Assembly: GCA_030145435.1 (NCBI GenBank)
Contig: JAQYVQ010000078.1
Coordinates: 1 to 15,685, forward strand
DNA length: 15,685 bases
DNA from: Syntrophobacteria bacterium
GTDB lineage: Bacteria > Desulfobacterota > DSWW01
Reading direction: 5' to 3'
Shown in pieces: positions 1-6,256 of this stretch (position 1 is the first letter of the stretch; every line of letters begins with the position of its first letter). The notes under the pieces were generated by a model that was not told the origin of the DNA, searched no databases, and was given only the letters and a program-made list of their open reading frames with translations. Position numbers and translations under genes: made by a program.

Positions 1-648
1 TCCCGCGATCCTGATCAGCTGATTGGGGTCGTCCAGCGATTGATCTATCTTGACCTCCTCCGTCCCGAACTTTAGCTGCAGAGCTGCGAATACGCGTTTC
101 AGCAAGCCGCGATGATGTTCGTCATTGGGGAGGTGAGGAAGTCTGAAGATGAGCACAGCCCCGTTTCCCGTGGAGCCTCGGTACGGCTTCGGGAAGCCCT
201 CTTTTGTCAGCGCCTCTTCCATCTCTTCAGCCAGGGCGAGCGCTGCCTCATGTTGTTCTTTGGTGGAGTTCGTTCCAGAAAGCCTCTCCGGATCCAAGTC
301 GATCGCGAGGTTCTCGTAGCGGCGGACGGATTCCGCCTTGACTCCGGGTATCCCTGCTTTGAATCTGGAATTGGCCCGGGAGAGATGTTCGGGAGGCACC
401 GGGTTGAGCGTTACGTAGATTCCGGATAGGTTCACCCCGTCTTGGTCGATGGTGATTATTTTGTTGGCGGCCTCGGCTTTATCGTGAAAGAACCCGATTA
501 TCGCCCCCTGACTTGACCCAACCCAATGATCAGAAAAGGGCTTTTCAGGCTTGAGGAGGGAGACCTGAAAAACGCTCTCATCCTCCGGATGGAGGAAGTC
601 GAGAAAATCTCTCGCCTGCTTCTTCAACTCTGTCGCACGCCCAGCCAT
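1..648 (-). CDS. Archaeo-eukaryotic-type primase (prim-pol) of a mobile element, partial
   Basis: This is an open frame of 216 codons that runs off the left edge, so only the N-terminal part is present. Family hallmarks in order are 'GIYVTLNPVPP' at residues 76-86, the paired acidic metal-binding residues in 'AIDLDPER' (D117 and D119), the glycine-rich 'TGNGAVLIF' at 160-168, and 'VKIDQSLDDPNQLIRI' at 199-214 with D202. These match the AEP prim-pol domain that starts replication of phages, plasmids and integrative elements, usually followed by a helicase domain. The position normally held by the motif II histidine (NGAH) is Val165. I chose the ATG at 648, which has a G-rich stretch about 8-12 nt upstream. 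It follows the helix-turn-helix gene by 37 nt and is probably co-transcribed with it. The family call is strong; whether the enzyme is active is uncertain. Confidence 0.85.
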   Translation of the reverse strand, partial: MAGRATELKKQARDFLDFLHPEDESVFQVSLLKPEKPFSDHWVGSSQGAIIGFFHDKAEAANKIITIDQDGVNLSGIYVTLNPVPPEHLSRANSRFKAGIPGVKAESVRRYENLAIDLDPERLSGTNSTKEQHEAALALAEEMEEALTKEGFPKPYRGSTGNGAVLIFRLPHLPNDEHHRGLLKRVFAALQLKFGTEEVKIDQSLDDPNQLIRIAG

Positions 649-685
649 AGCGGGTTTCCCCCAATCGTTTATCTGGGGCCGCGCC

Positions 686-892
686 TCAATCTCGCTCAGG
701 ATCGATCCTGCGGGCCTCAAGGTACGCCCGGAGATCAGCCAATTTGTAGATGATCCTTTTAGGGGAGAGGCGGATGTAAGGCGGCCCAGCCCGCAAGGAT
801 CGCTGATTCTGAAGAGTTCCGGGGGCCAGCCCAAGAAACTCGGCCGCCCGCTTCGTGTCCACGTATTCCACCAATGCGTTCTTTGAAGCCAT
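686..892 (-). CDS. AlpA/excisionase-type helix-turn-helix protein
   Basis: This 68-residue protein is one winged helix-turn-helix domain of the MerR-like HTH_17/excisionase type. 'VDTKRAAEFLGLAPGTLQN' at residues 11-29 gives the two helices, and 'PPYIRLSPKRIIYKLADLRAYL' gives the hairpin wing and final helix. Such proteins act as excisionases or as transcription activators and repressors in prophages, satellites and integrative elements, and often sit just upstream of the replication gene, as here. The start at 892 is set by GGAGGAG about 7 nt before the ATG; a start at 907 would place that Shine-Dalgarno sequence inside the coding region. It reads away from a second helix-turn-helix gene at 1174. 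The fold is secure, but excisionase and regulator roles cannot be separated from sequence alone. Confidence 0.85.
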   Translation of the reverse strand: MASKNALVEYVDTKRAAEFLGLAPGTLQNQRSLRAGPPYIRLSPKRIIYKLADLRAYLEARRIDPERD

Positions 893-979
893 ACCATCTC
901 CTCCCATTTCCGTTGTTCTACTCCCTAGGTTTCATAAAGGTTAACAGAATGACGGGGAGGAGTCAAGCAAAATCAAACA

Positions 980-993
980 CTATGATACCATAG
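980..993. promoter_or_regulatory. Palindrome over the -10 box, candidate operator
   Basis: CTATG-ATAC-CATAG is a perfect 5-bp inverted repeat with a 4-nt centre. It covers the -10 hexamer of the leftward promoter, so a bound protein would be expected to repress the primase operon. The binding protein is unknown. Confidence 0.45.
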
Positions 994-1010
994 GTAACGT
1001 TCTTTGTCAA
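982..1010 (-). promoter_or_regulatory. Promoter for the helix-turn-helix/primase operon
   Basis: On the minus strand TTGACA (1005-1010) and TATCAT (982-987) are separated by 17 nt, a near-consensus sigma70-type promoter. Transcription would start near 975 and leave a leader of about 80 nt before the start at 892. A weaker TTGACT/TAACCT pair lies further downstream in the leader. The palindrome at 980-993 overlaps the -10 box. Confidence 0.7.
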
Positions 1011-1051
1011 GGTTTGAGCCAAGCCCTTGACGGTCCTAACGAATCTTCCTC

Positions 1052-1071
1052 AGCGGATAAAAGCGGATAAA
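1052..1071. repeat. Perfect tandem 10-bp direct repeat
   Basis: AGCGGATAAA occurs twice with no spacer, at 1052-1061 and 1062-1071, between the two divergent helix-turn-helix genes. A period of about one helical turn places both copies on the same DNA face. This is how excisionases and MerR-like single-domain proteins of the BldC type bind head to tail. Binding is inferred. Confidence 0.6.
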
Positions 1072-1095
1072 GGTGTGTTATTCTGTAGGCCAGAG

Positions 1096-1125
1096 TTGAC
1101 AGGTCAGAGAACCTCGGTCTATCGT
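1096..1125 (+). promoter_or_regulatory. Candidate promoter for the rightward helix-turn-helix gene
   Basis: TTGACA (1096-1101) is followed after 18 nt by TATCGT (1120-1125). This would start transcription about 40 nt before the start codon at 1174. The -35 box is perfect, the -10 box matches at 4 of 6 positions, and the spacing is acceptable. Confidence 0.45.
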
Positions 1126-1173
1126 CGCTCGAGTGAGAAAACTGGGAAAATTAGGAACGGTGGGAGAGAAAGA

Positions 1174-1368
1174 ATGAAGCCAATCCTAACCTCGAGGGAC
1201 GTCGCCCACATTCTGGACATGAGCCCAGACGATGTGATCGAGCTTGTAAGGAGGGGGAAGTTGAAGGCAACGAAGAAGGGCCGCCGGTGGCACTACCGGG
1301 AGGAGGACGTCAAGGCCTATCAACGTGAGGCGATCGCAGCGGAAGAGAAGAAGCAAGCCTCGGCGTGA
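1174..1368 (+). CDS. Small helix-turn-helix (HTH_17) DNA-binding protein
   Basis: This 64-residue protein has an N-terminal MerR-like helix-turn-helix. 'LTSRDVAHILDMSPDDVIELV' covers helices 1 and 2, and 'RRGKLKATKKGRRWHYREEDV' forms the wing and third helix. A charged, Ala/Glu/Lys-rich tail follows. It belongs to the excisionase-like HTH_17 group but is clearly different from the protein encoded at 686-892. The ATG at 1174 has GGGAGAG about 5 nt upstream. An in-frame codon further upstream (1027) would add a non-conserved N-terminus and run through the repeat and promoter, so I rejected it. It reads towards the protease gene, 84 nt downstream with no visible terminator. The likely role is regulator or excision factor of the element. 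Confidence 0.8.
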   Translation: MKPILTSRDVAHILDMSPDDVIELVRRGKLKATKKGRRWHYREEDVKAYQREAIAAEEKKQASA

Positions 1369-1390
1369 GCCCCGTGATAGGCAGCGAACT

Positions 1391-1405
1391 GGATAACGAC
1401 TATCC
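1391..1405. repeat. Short inverted repeat before the protease gene
   Basis: GGATA-ACGAC-TATCC is a perfect 5-bp inverted repeat with a 5-nt centre, about 50 nt upstream of the protease start. It could be an operator or be due to chance. Confidence 0.25.
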
Positions 1406-1452
1406 GTTGTGTAGAAATCTAGTGGTAACGAGTTCTGGAAAGGAGAGTGTTG

Positions 1453-2304
1453 ATGAGGAGTGCTTACTGTGTATCAATGGCTGTGCTCTCTATCGCCATT
1501 GCCTTCCCCCTGGCTCTTCAGGCGGCCGACCAGATACCCACGGCTGCACCCATGACCACTGATATAGCCGGTCGTTCTAGCACTCTCGCTATGCCTTCGG
1601 TCTATCGCCTGCAGTGCCCAGACACGAAGCTTGGGGGCACGGCCTTCCTGCACAAGAGCGGCAAGCTGATTACCGCTGCTCACGTTGTTGAGGGTGCGAG
1701 CGCTTCGAACATGGTCATTCGCGGTGTCCAAGGCCCCCCAATCCGTGTGAAGTCCGTAGTCACAGATAAAGATCTAGACTTGGCCCTCCTAACTCCCACG
1801 AACACAATCAAGGAACCGGCCCTAGACATCACTTCAAAAGTGGGCTTCTCGGTTGGGATGCAGGTTTCCACGTGGGGCTATCCTGCGGGATACCGGGGGC
1901 CGACACCCTTGCTTGTCTCAGGCTACCTCTCCGGTGTCGATGTGCAGAAAGCCCCTAGCGGGAAACCTGGCTTGCGCTGGGTCGTCAATGCCGCATTCAA
2001 TAGTGGCAATTCCGGCGGTCCACTTGTTGACATAGAGACAGGCCAGGTCATCGGCGTTGTGTCCAGCAAGCTTGCCCCCCTTCCTCCTGACGTGGAGAAA
2101 GCGCTCAATGCGCTCAAGAACCAGAAATCGGGATTTGGGTTCACGAAGACGAAGAGCGATGGAACGACCGAACACATGTCACAAGCACAGGTTATCGAGG
2201 GCGTCCTGCAGTACCTCAGAAGTCAAACTCAACTGGTCATCGGATACGCCGTCATGAGCCAAGATCTCCAGAAGTTCTTGAAGGCCCAGGGCGTCGATCC
2301 CTAA
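1453..2304 (+). CDS. Secreted trypsin-like serine protease
   Basis: This is a 283-residue serine endopeptidase of the chymotrypsin/HtrA fold. A Sec signal peptide is visible: an early Arg, a hydrophobic core at about residues 9-22, and a likely cut after 'LQA' near residue 24. The protein should therefore act outside the cytoplasm. The catalytic triad is visible as H77 in 'TAAHVV', D109 in 'DLDLALL' and S187 in 'GNSGGPL'. The wall around Ser187, with the preceding 'NAAFNSGNSGG', is typical of the family. No PDZ domain follows; the last 60 or so residues are helical-looking and unassigned. The ATG at 1453 has AGGAG about 7 nt upstream, better placed than the GTG or TTG just before it. It lies between element genes and the tRNA, as cargo genes often do. 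The target is unknown. Confidence 0.87.
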   Translation: MRSAYCVSMAVLSIAIAFPLALQAADQIPTAAPMTTDIAGRSSTLAMPSVYRLQCPDTKLGGTAFLHKSGKLITAAHVVEGASASNMVIRGVQGPPIRVKSVVTDKDLDLALLTPTNTIKEPALDITSKVGFSVGMQVSTWGYPAGYRGPTPLLVSGYLSGVDVQKAPSGKPGLRWVVNAAFNSGNSGGPLVDIETGQVIGVVSSKLAPLPPDVEKALNALKNQKSGFGFTKTKSDGTTEHMSQAQVIEGVLQYLRSQTQLVIGYAVMSQDLQKFLKAQGVDP

Positions 2305-2311
2305 TGTAAAA

Positions 2312-2331
2312 AGGGAGGATTTCTCCTCCTT
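2312..2331 (+). terminator. Hairpin after the protease gene, weak terminator candidate
   Basis: GGAGGA-TTTC-TCCTCC (2314-2329) forms a six-base-pair stem that can extend by two weaker pairs. It starts a few bases after the protease stop codon. No strong T-run follows, so its strength is doubtful. Confidence 0.35.
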
Positions 2332-2337
2332 CTGAAC

Positions 2338-2490
2338 GTCCCCGGCATTTCCCCGGCAGCTTCTTTCTCTCGTCCCCATTCTCCCATTAGGGTTTTCGGA
2401 TGTACAGTTTCTTCTCGATGCATCTGGAGCAGACGAAGAGAGAGGGAAAAAACGTAATGATTCCGGGGTGCCGGGGATGCTGCCGGGGAC
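2338..2490. repeat. Two opposed pairs of CCCCGGCA motifs beside the tRNA
   Basis: CCCCGGCA occurs at 2340-2347 and 2351-2358, and its complement TGCCGGGG at 2469-2476 and 2481-2488. Each pair is a direct repeat with an 11- or 12-bp period, and the two pairs form an imperfect inverted repeat (arms 2338-2358 and 2469-2490) about 110 bp apart. I found no convincing gene in 2305-2548. The arrangement next to a tRNA 3' end resembles arm-type binding sites for a tyrosine integrase or its excisionase. That role is inferred. Confidence 0.55.
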
Positions 2491-2508
2491 GCCCATTTCA
2501 GACATAAG

Positions 2509-2545
2509 AAAAGGGGTTAAGCTTTTCGCCTAACCCCTTGATTTT
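2509..2545. terminator. Bidirectional hairpin terminator
   Basis: AAGGGGTTA (2511-2519) pairs with TAACCCCTT (2531-2539) around an 11-nt loop. T-rich sequence follows on both strands: TTTTC on the minus side after the tRNA, and GATTTTG on the plus side. It is placed to end the tRNA transcript and any rightward transcript from the element. Confidence 0.75.
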
Positions 2546-2548
2546 GTT

Positions 2549-2625
<77 letters not shown>

Positions 2626-2646
2626 ACACTAACGGCTAACCCAACC

Positions 2647-2675
2647 ATCCTATAATCGTCTCTTTCTCTTGTCAA
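2647..2675 (-). promoter_or_regulatory. Promoter of the initiator tRNA
   Basis: On the minus strand a perfect TTGACA (2670-2675) and TAGGAT (2647-2652) are separated by 17 nt, with the mature tRNA 5' end about 21 nt further on. The promoter lies almost entirely inside the last codons of the pseudouridine synthase gene, so the tRNA can be transcribed independently of that operon. Confidence 0.65.
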
Positions 2676-3429
2676 CCCCTCTCACTGCGGCTTGTGCCAC
2701 TGCGGCTTGCAGCTTCTCGACTTCATCCGGCCGCAGCTTCCGGTAGGCGCCCGGGGGCAGTCCCTCGAGGGCCAGAGGGCCGAGGGCCACACGCCTGAGC
2801 TTCAGCACCTGGTATCGAAATAGCTCGAGCATACGCTTGACCTGCCGGTTCCTGCCTTCGTACAGGGTCATGCGCAGCCAACTGTTTCTCTCACCCCTTT
2901 TCAGGAACGAGACCCCCGCCGTAGCGGTCTTCTTCCCGTCTAGGACAACTCCGCTCCTCAGTCGGTCGATCACCTTCTTGTCCGGGACTCCCTTGACCTT
3001 CACGTGATAGACCTTCCTGACGTGATACCGGGGATGAATAATCCGGTTGGCCAGCTCTCCGTCATTGGTGCAGACAAGAAGCCCCTCCGCGTCAAAATCC
3101 AGACGCCCCACAGGGTATGGCTTGCCCTTGACGTTGAGCAGGAGGTCGCCGACGCAGGGTCGGCGGCGAGGGTCCTCCATGGTGCAGAGCACGTTCCTCG
3201 GTTTGTTCAAAAGGAGGTATACCGGAGCGGAGGGCTTGACTCGCTTGCCGTCTACCTTGACCGCATCTCTCTTCGGGTCCACATTCGTGCCCGGGTCGAG
3301 CACGGCCTTCCCGTTCAGGGTCACACGGCCTTCACGAATCAGCTCCTCCGCGTGCCGCCGGGACGCGGTCCCGGTCCTTGCCAGGAAACGGGCGAGTCTC
3401 TCTTCGGAAACAATCGGGTCAGCCTTCAT
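2650..3429 (-). CDS. rluB: 23S rRNA pseudouridine synthase, RluB/RsuA family
   Basis: This 259-residue enzyme isomerises a specific rRNA uridine to pseudouridine. An N-terminal S4 RNA-binding domain spans roughly residues 9-66 ('RLARFLARTGTASRRHAEEL'), followed by the catalytic domain with 'YLLLNKP' at 71-77 and 'PVGRLDFDAEGLL' containing the catalytic Asp111. 'YHVKVKG' and 'LYEGRNRQVKRML' are also typical of the RsuA/RluB/RluE/RluF group. The length and association with scpAB favour RluB, which acts on 23S rRNA, over RsuA (16S). The ATG at 3429 is preceded by a G-rich Shine-Dalgarno sequence and overlaps the end of scpB by 11 nt. A longer in-frame reading from 3558 only adds a basic, non-conserved stretch that shadows scpB. 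Confidence 0.9.
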   Translation of the reverse strand: MKADPIVSEERLARFLARTGTASRRHAEELIREGRVTLNGKAVLDPGTNVDPKRDAVKVDGKRVKPSAPVYLLLNKPRNVLCTMEDPRRRPCVGDLLLNVKGKPYPVGRLDFDAEGLLVCTNDGELANRIIHPRYHVRKVYHVKVKGVPDKKVIDRLRSGVVLDGKKTATAGVSFLKRGERNSWLRMTLYEGRNRQVKRMLELFRYQVLKLRRVALGPLALEGLPPGAYRKLRPDEVEKLQAAVAQAAVRGVDKRKRRL

Positions 3430-4648
3430 CGGGGTTGTCCCCCGCCTTCTTGGTCGCTTCTTCCCCTTCCGCCGGCTCGGTCTGGCCGGTCTCTTCTTCC
3501 TCCTCCACGTCCGCCTCGTAGAGTTCCAGCCGGGTCTTGGTACTCTGCAGGATCTCATCCAGCTCTCCCGGCGTTATTTCCTCATCGCCGAGCGGCTCCT
3601 CATCCTCCGACCACTCGCCCTCGTCGTCGGAGTCGCTTTCGTCCTCGTCGTCGTCCTCGTACTCATCTTCGTCGCCTTCATCTTCACCGGAAGCAGGCGA
3701 AGCTTCGTCGTCGGCTTCCGCAGGGCCCTCTTCGCCTGACGCGCCATCCTCTTCCACAGCCTCTTCCCCTTGTGCCCCCTCCATGCCTTCTGCGCTCCCC
3801 TCTTCCGGACTCCCGGGCCCCTCTTCGGCCGTTTCGACCATGTCCTTGATCTCTCTCAGGGTGGGCAGGTCCTTCAGGTTCTTGAGCCCAAAGAGTTCGA
3901 GGAACTCATGGGTGGTACCGTACAGGATCGGTCGTCCGGGGACCTCTTTCCTGCCCAGGATGCGGAGCAGCCCTCTCTCCAGGAGAGTGCCCAGGACAGC
4001 CCCGCTGTCCACCCCTCGAATCGATTCCGCCTCCGCCCTGGTCACGGGCTGGCGATAGGCCACGATCGCGAGTGTCTCGAGGGCGGCCCGGCTCAGCCGC
4101 GCGAACTTCTGTTGCTGAAGCTTTCCGAGCCACGGGGCGAACTCGACCCGGGTCCGGAACTGATAGCCGTTGGCCACCTCGACGATCTCGAGGGCCGCTC
4201 CCCTCTCCTCGTAATCCTGCCCGAGCTCGGCCAGGAGCTCCTTCAGCTTCTTCTTGGGGCAATCGGGCAATACCCCGGCCATCTTGTCGAGCGAGATCGG
4301 CTGTTCGGACACGAAGATCAGCGCTTCCAGAATCGGCTTGAGCTTGCTCGCGTCCGCCTGGGGCCGACCTGCCCTCTTCTCCCGTTCCGGCTCCGGAACG
4401 GACTCCTCGTCCGAGCCATCCCGTTCCTCGGCTTCCGGAAGGTCGTCGGGTTGTTCTTCTTCCGCCTGCTCCAGCACGACGACCGCGGGCTCGTCCGGGG
4501 TGCCTTCCTGTTCGTCGGATTCCCGAAGGTCGGCAGATTGTCCTTCTTCCGCCTGCTCCATCTCGACGACCACGGGCTCGTCCTGGGTGCCTTCCTGCTC
4601 GTCGGATTCGGGAGCGAGATCGTTTTCGGTCTTTTCGTCAGGGTTCAC
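3419..4648 (-). CDS. scpB: Condensin subunit ScpB with long acidic extensions
   Basis: ScpB forms a dimer of winged-helix pairs that binds ScpA and, with SMC, organises the chromosome. The conserved core is at about residues 101-272 ('LKPILEALIFVSEQP', 'ALETLAIVAYRQPVTRAE', 'LLERGLLRILGRKEVPGRP', 'YGTTHEFLELFGL'). The protein is 409 residues, about twice the usual size. Residues 1-100 are acidic and hold a 29-residue tandem duplication (14-42 and 43-71), and residues 273-409 are a low-complexity Glu/Asp/Ser/Gly tail. Translation starts at a GTG that overlaps the end of scpA by 11 nt, indicating coupling; the gene end overlaps rluB. The core assignment is firm. The extensions are likely disordered and their role is unknown. 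Confidence 0.92.
   Translation of the reverse strand: MNPDEKTENDLAPESDEQEGTQDEPVVVEMEQAEEGQSADLRESDEQEGTPDEPAVVVLEQAEEEQPDDLPEAEERDGSDEESVPEPEREKRAGRPQADASKLKPILEALIFVSEQPISLDKMAGVLPDCPKKKLKELLAELGQDYEERGAALEIVEVANGYQFRTRVEFAPWLGKLQQQKFARLSRAALETLAIVAYRQPVTRAEAESIRGVDSGAVLGTLLERGLLRILGRKEVPGRPILYGTTHEFLELFGLKNLKDLPTLREIKDMVETAEEGPGSPEEGSAEGMEGAQGEEAVEEDGASGEEGPAEADDEASPASGEDEGDEDEYEDDDEDESDSDDEGEWSEDEEPLGDEEITPGELDEILQSTKTRLELYEADVEEEEETGQTEPAEGEEATKKAGDNPDEG
4436..4609 (-). repeat. 87-bp tandem duplication inside scpB
   Basis: Two adjacent in-frame 87-bp units (4609-4523 and 4522-4436) encode 29-residue repeats that start with ESDEQEGT and end near DDLP or ADLR. The copies differ at several positions but keep the frame. 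A degenerate third start (EAEERDG) follows. This is a coding minisatellite-like duplication in the acidic N-terminal region. Confidence 0.75.
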
Positions 4649-5408
4649 GGCTTTTCAGGGTCTCCTTCAATTTTTCCCTTTGATCGTTCTCATCGGACAG
4701 CACTCTCACTTGCACAGCCCCGAAGGCCTCGAACTGGTACGCCCGGATCAAACGCAGGCGAACAAGCTCGAGGATCGAAAGAAACGTAACGATGATCCCC
4801 TCGCGCGAGGGAAGTCCGTCGAAGAGATCCTCGAAGGGCAGCGATCGCTTCGCCGTCACGAGGTCCAGGACCTCGACGATACGGTCCACGAGGCGGATGC
4901 GCTCCGGCATCACCTCGTGGAGGGTCTCTTTCGGGGCCTGTTCTATGACCTTCTGGAACGCGTCCAGGAGGTCGAAGAGGCTCGCCTTCAGGATGGGCGG
5001 CTCCTCTTCGAATCCCTCCCCGTCGGTCGGGAGCTGGACCTTGAACACGTCCCGGTTCAGCAACTCCCTCTCCCCCAGGGCCTGCCCGACCTCCTTGTAC
5101 CGCTGGTATTCGATGAGCCTTAGGCGGAGTGCCTCGAGCGACTCGAATTCATCCTCGTCGTCGTCCTCCACCTCTGCCGGGGAGGGCAAGAGCATCTTGG
5201 ACTTGTGATAGGCCAGGGTAGCGGCCATGACGAGAAAGTCTCCAACCCCATCCAGGTTCAACGACTCCAACACGCTCACGTAATCCAGGTACTTGCTGGC
5301 GATCTCCGCCACCGGAACGTTGTAGATGTCGAGCTCGTTCTTGCGTATCAAGTGCAGCAAGAGATCGAGAGGACCTTCAAAGTCCTGCAGTTTCACCTGG
5401 TATGTCAT
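4638..5408 (-). CDS. scpA: Condensin kleisin subunit ScpA
   Basis: This 256-residue kleisin bridges the heads of the SMC dimer and binds ScpB in the bacterial condensin complex. The N-terminal signature 'DFEGPLDLLLHLIRKNELDIY' starts near residue 9, followed by 'VPVAEIASKYLDYV' and 'DFLVMAATLAYHKSKMLLP'. The C-terminal winged-helix region holds 'REGIIVTFLSILELVRLRLI' near residues 203-222. An acidic linker (EDDDEDEFES) sits at about residues 81-90. The length is normal for the family. The gene ends inside the start of scpB. The ATG at 5408 has only a weak Shine-Dalgarno (CAGAGAA), but the start fits the family N-terminus. Confidence 0.93.
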   Translation of the reverse strand: MTYQVKLQDFEGPLDLLLHLIRKNELDIYNVPVAEIASKYLDYVSVLESLNLDGVGDFLVMAATLAYHKSKMLLPSPAEVEDDDEDEFESLEALRLRLIEYQRYKEVGQALGERELLNRDVFKVQLPTDGEGFEEEPPILKASLFDLLDAFQKVIEQAPKETLHEVMPERIRLVDRIVEVLDLVTAKRSLPFEDLFDGLPSREGIIVTFLSILELVRLRLIRAYQFEAFGAVQVRVLSDENDQREKLKETLKSREP

Positions 5409-5466
5409 CGATTCTCTGATTCCGTGAACATCTGCGAACCGGACGGCGACCCGCGTAAGGTCGCGC

Positions 5467-6120
5467 CTACATCCCTAGCAGGGTCCTCGTCAACAACGAC
5501 ATGAAGCGCCATAGATAGCTCATAACGCCGAAGGGATTGAGGAAGATCAGTCCCACAACTAGGAACATGCCGTAAGGCTCGACACGACTGACCAGGATGG
5601 CCTGCTCCCTTGGAAGGAGCCCCACGAGGATCCGGCCTCCGTCAAGGGGCGGAATGGGTATCAGGTTGAACAGGGCCAGCAGCACGTTTATGGCTACGCT
5701 GAACTCGGCCAGGCCTTTGAAATAGCCCAAAAACGTATAGGTCGACGGCGGAAGCATCTGCGCGAGGAAGAGTATCAGCTGATAAAAGATGCCGCTCACA
5801 GCAGCCAGGGCGAGATTGGTGAGGGGGCCTGCCGCGGCGACCCAGACCATGTCTTTTTTCGGGTTCCGGAGGCGGAAGAAGTTCACCGGCACCGGCTTTG
5901 CCCAACCGAAAAGGAAGGGCGCCTTGGTCAGGAAGAGCAGCGCAGGGACGAGCACCGAACCGAAGGGGTCGATGTGGGCAATCGGGTTCAAGGTCAGGCG
6001 GCCCTGCAGCTTTGCGGTGGGATCCCCCAGCCGGTAGGCGGCATATCCGTGCATGGCCTCGTGAAAGGTGATGGCCAGGAGGAGCGGCGGAACCGCGATC
6101 GCCAGTTTCTGCAGGTCCAT
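5467..6120 (-). CDS. Site-2-type zinc metalloprotease, M50 family, membrane
   Basis: This 217-residue integral membrane protein belongs to the small M50 (YwhC-like) proteases. The zinc-binding HExxH motif is 'HEAMH' (H20, E21, H24) inside the first hydrophobic segment. The third ligand is in 'NLIPIPPLDGG' (D160). Further hydrophobic segments lie around residues 54-72, 92-122, 138-157 and 175-192. Members cut membrane-embedded substrates, but the target of this type is not established. I chose the ATG at 6120, which gives the usual family N-terminus just before the first membrane helix; an in-frame ATG at 6153 has no better ribosome-binding site. It lies upstream of scpA with a 58-nt gap, probably in the same transcript. 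No dedicated substrate gene is evident. Confidence 0.9.
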   Translation of the reverse strand: MDLQKLAIAVPPLLLAITFHEAMHGYAAYRLGDPTAKLQGRLTLNPIAHIDPFGSVLVPALLFLTKAPFLFGWAKPVPVNFFRLRNPKKDMVWVAAAGPLTNLALAAVSGIFYQLILFLAQMLPPSTYTFLGYFKGLAEFSVAINVLLALFNLIPIPPLDGGRILVGLLPREQAILVSRVEPYGMFLVVGLIFLNPFGVMSYLWRFMSLLTRTLLGM

Positions 6121-6256
6121 GGGACAACACTTTCTGCCGTAAAACGCCGGCATGCGCGTAAATCTTGCGAAAAACCAAAAGCCGCATATTGCACGAAGCC
6201 TTTGGCTGCGAGCAATTTGCGGGTTAAGGATCTGTAGCAGATGGTCTTGAGTCTTG
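6121..6256 (-). other. Gap before the M50 protease gene
   Basis: These 136 nt separate the fusion gene from the M50 protease gene and may hold a promoter for the downstream genes. TTGACA (6255-6260, minus strand) is present but has only a poor -10 match (TACAGA, 18 nt on). I see no gene, RNA or strong hairpin here. Confidence 0.3.

Noticed and set aside
112..753. Two plus-strand open frames over the primase region
   Set aside because: They lie opposite the primase frame, which has clear family motifs and is open to the window edge.
1027..1173. N-terminal extension of the rightward helix-turn-helix gene from an upstream start
   Set aside because: It would translate through the tandem repeat and candidate promoter, adds no domain, and the ATG at 1174 has a well-placed Shine-Dalgarno sequence.
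2179..2505. Minus-strand open frame of 108 codons between the tRNA and the protease end
   Set aside because: It overlaps the protease 3' end, has no good ribosome-binding site and is largely made of the CCCCGGCA repeats; I found no integrase motif in it.
3004..4789. Several plus-strand open frames rich in Ser, Pro and Arg opposite rluB, scpB and scpA
   Set aside because: Their low-complexity sequences are the complement of the acidic repeats of ScpB; none has a convincing start or domain.
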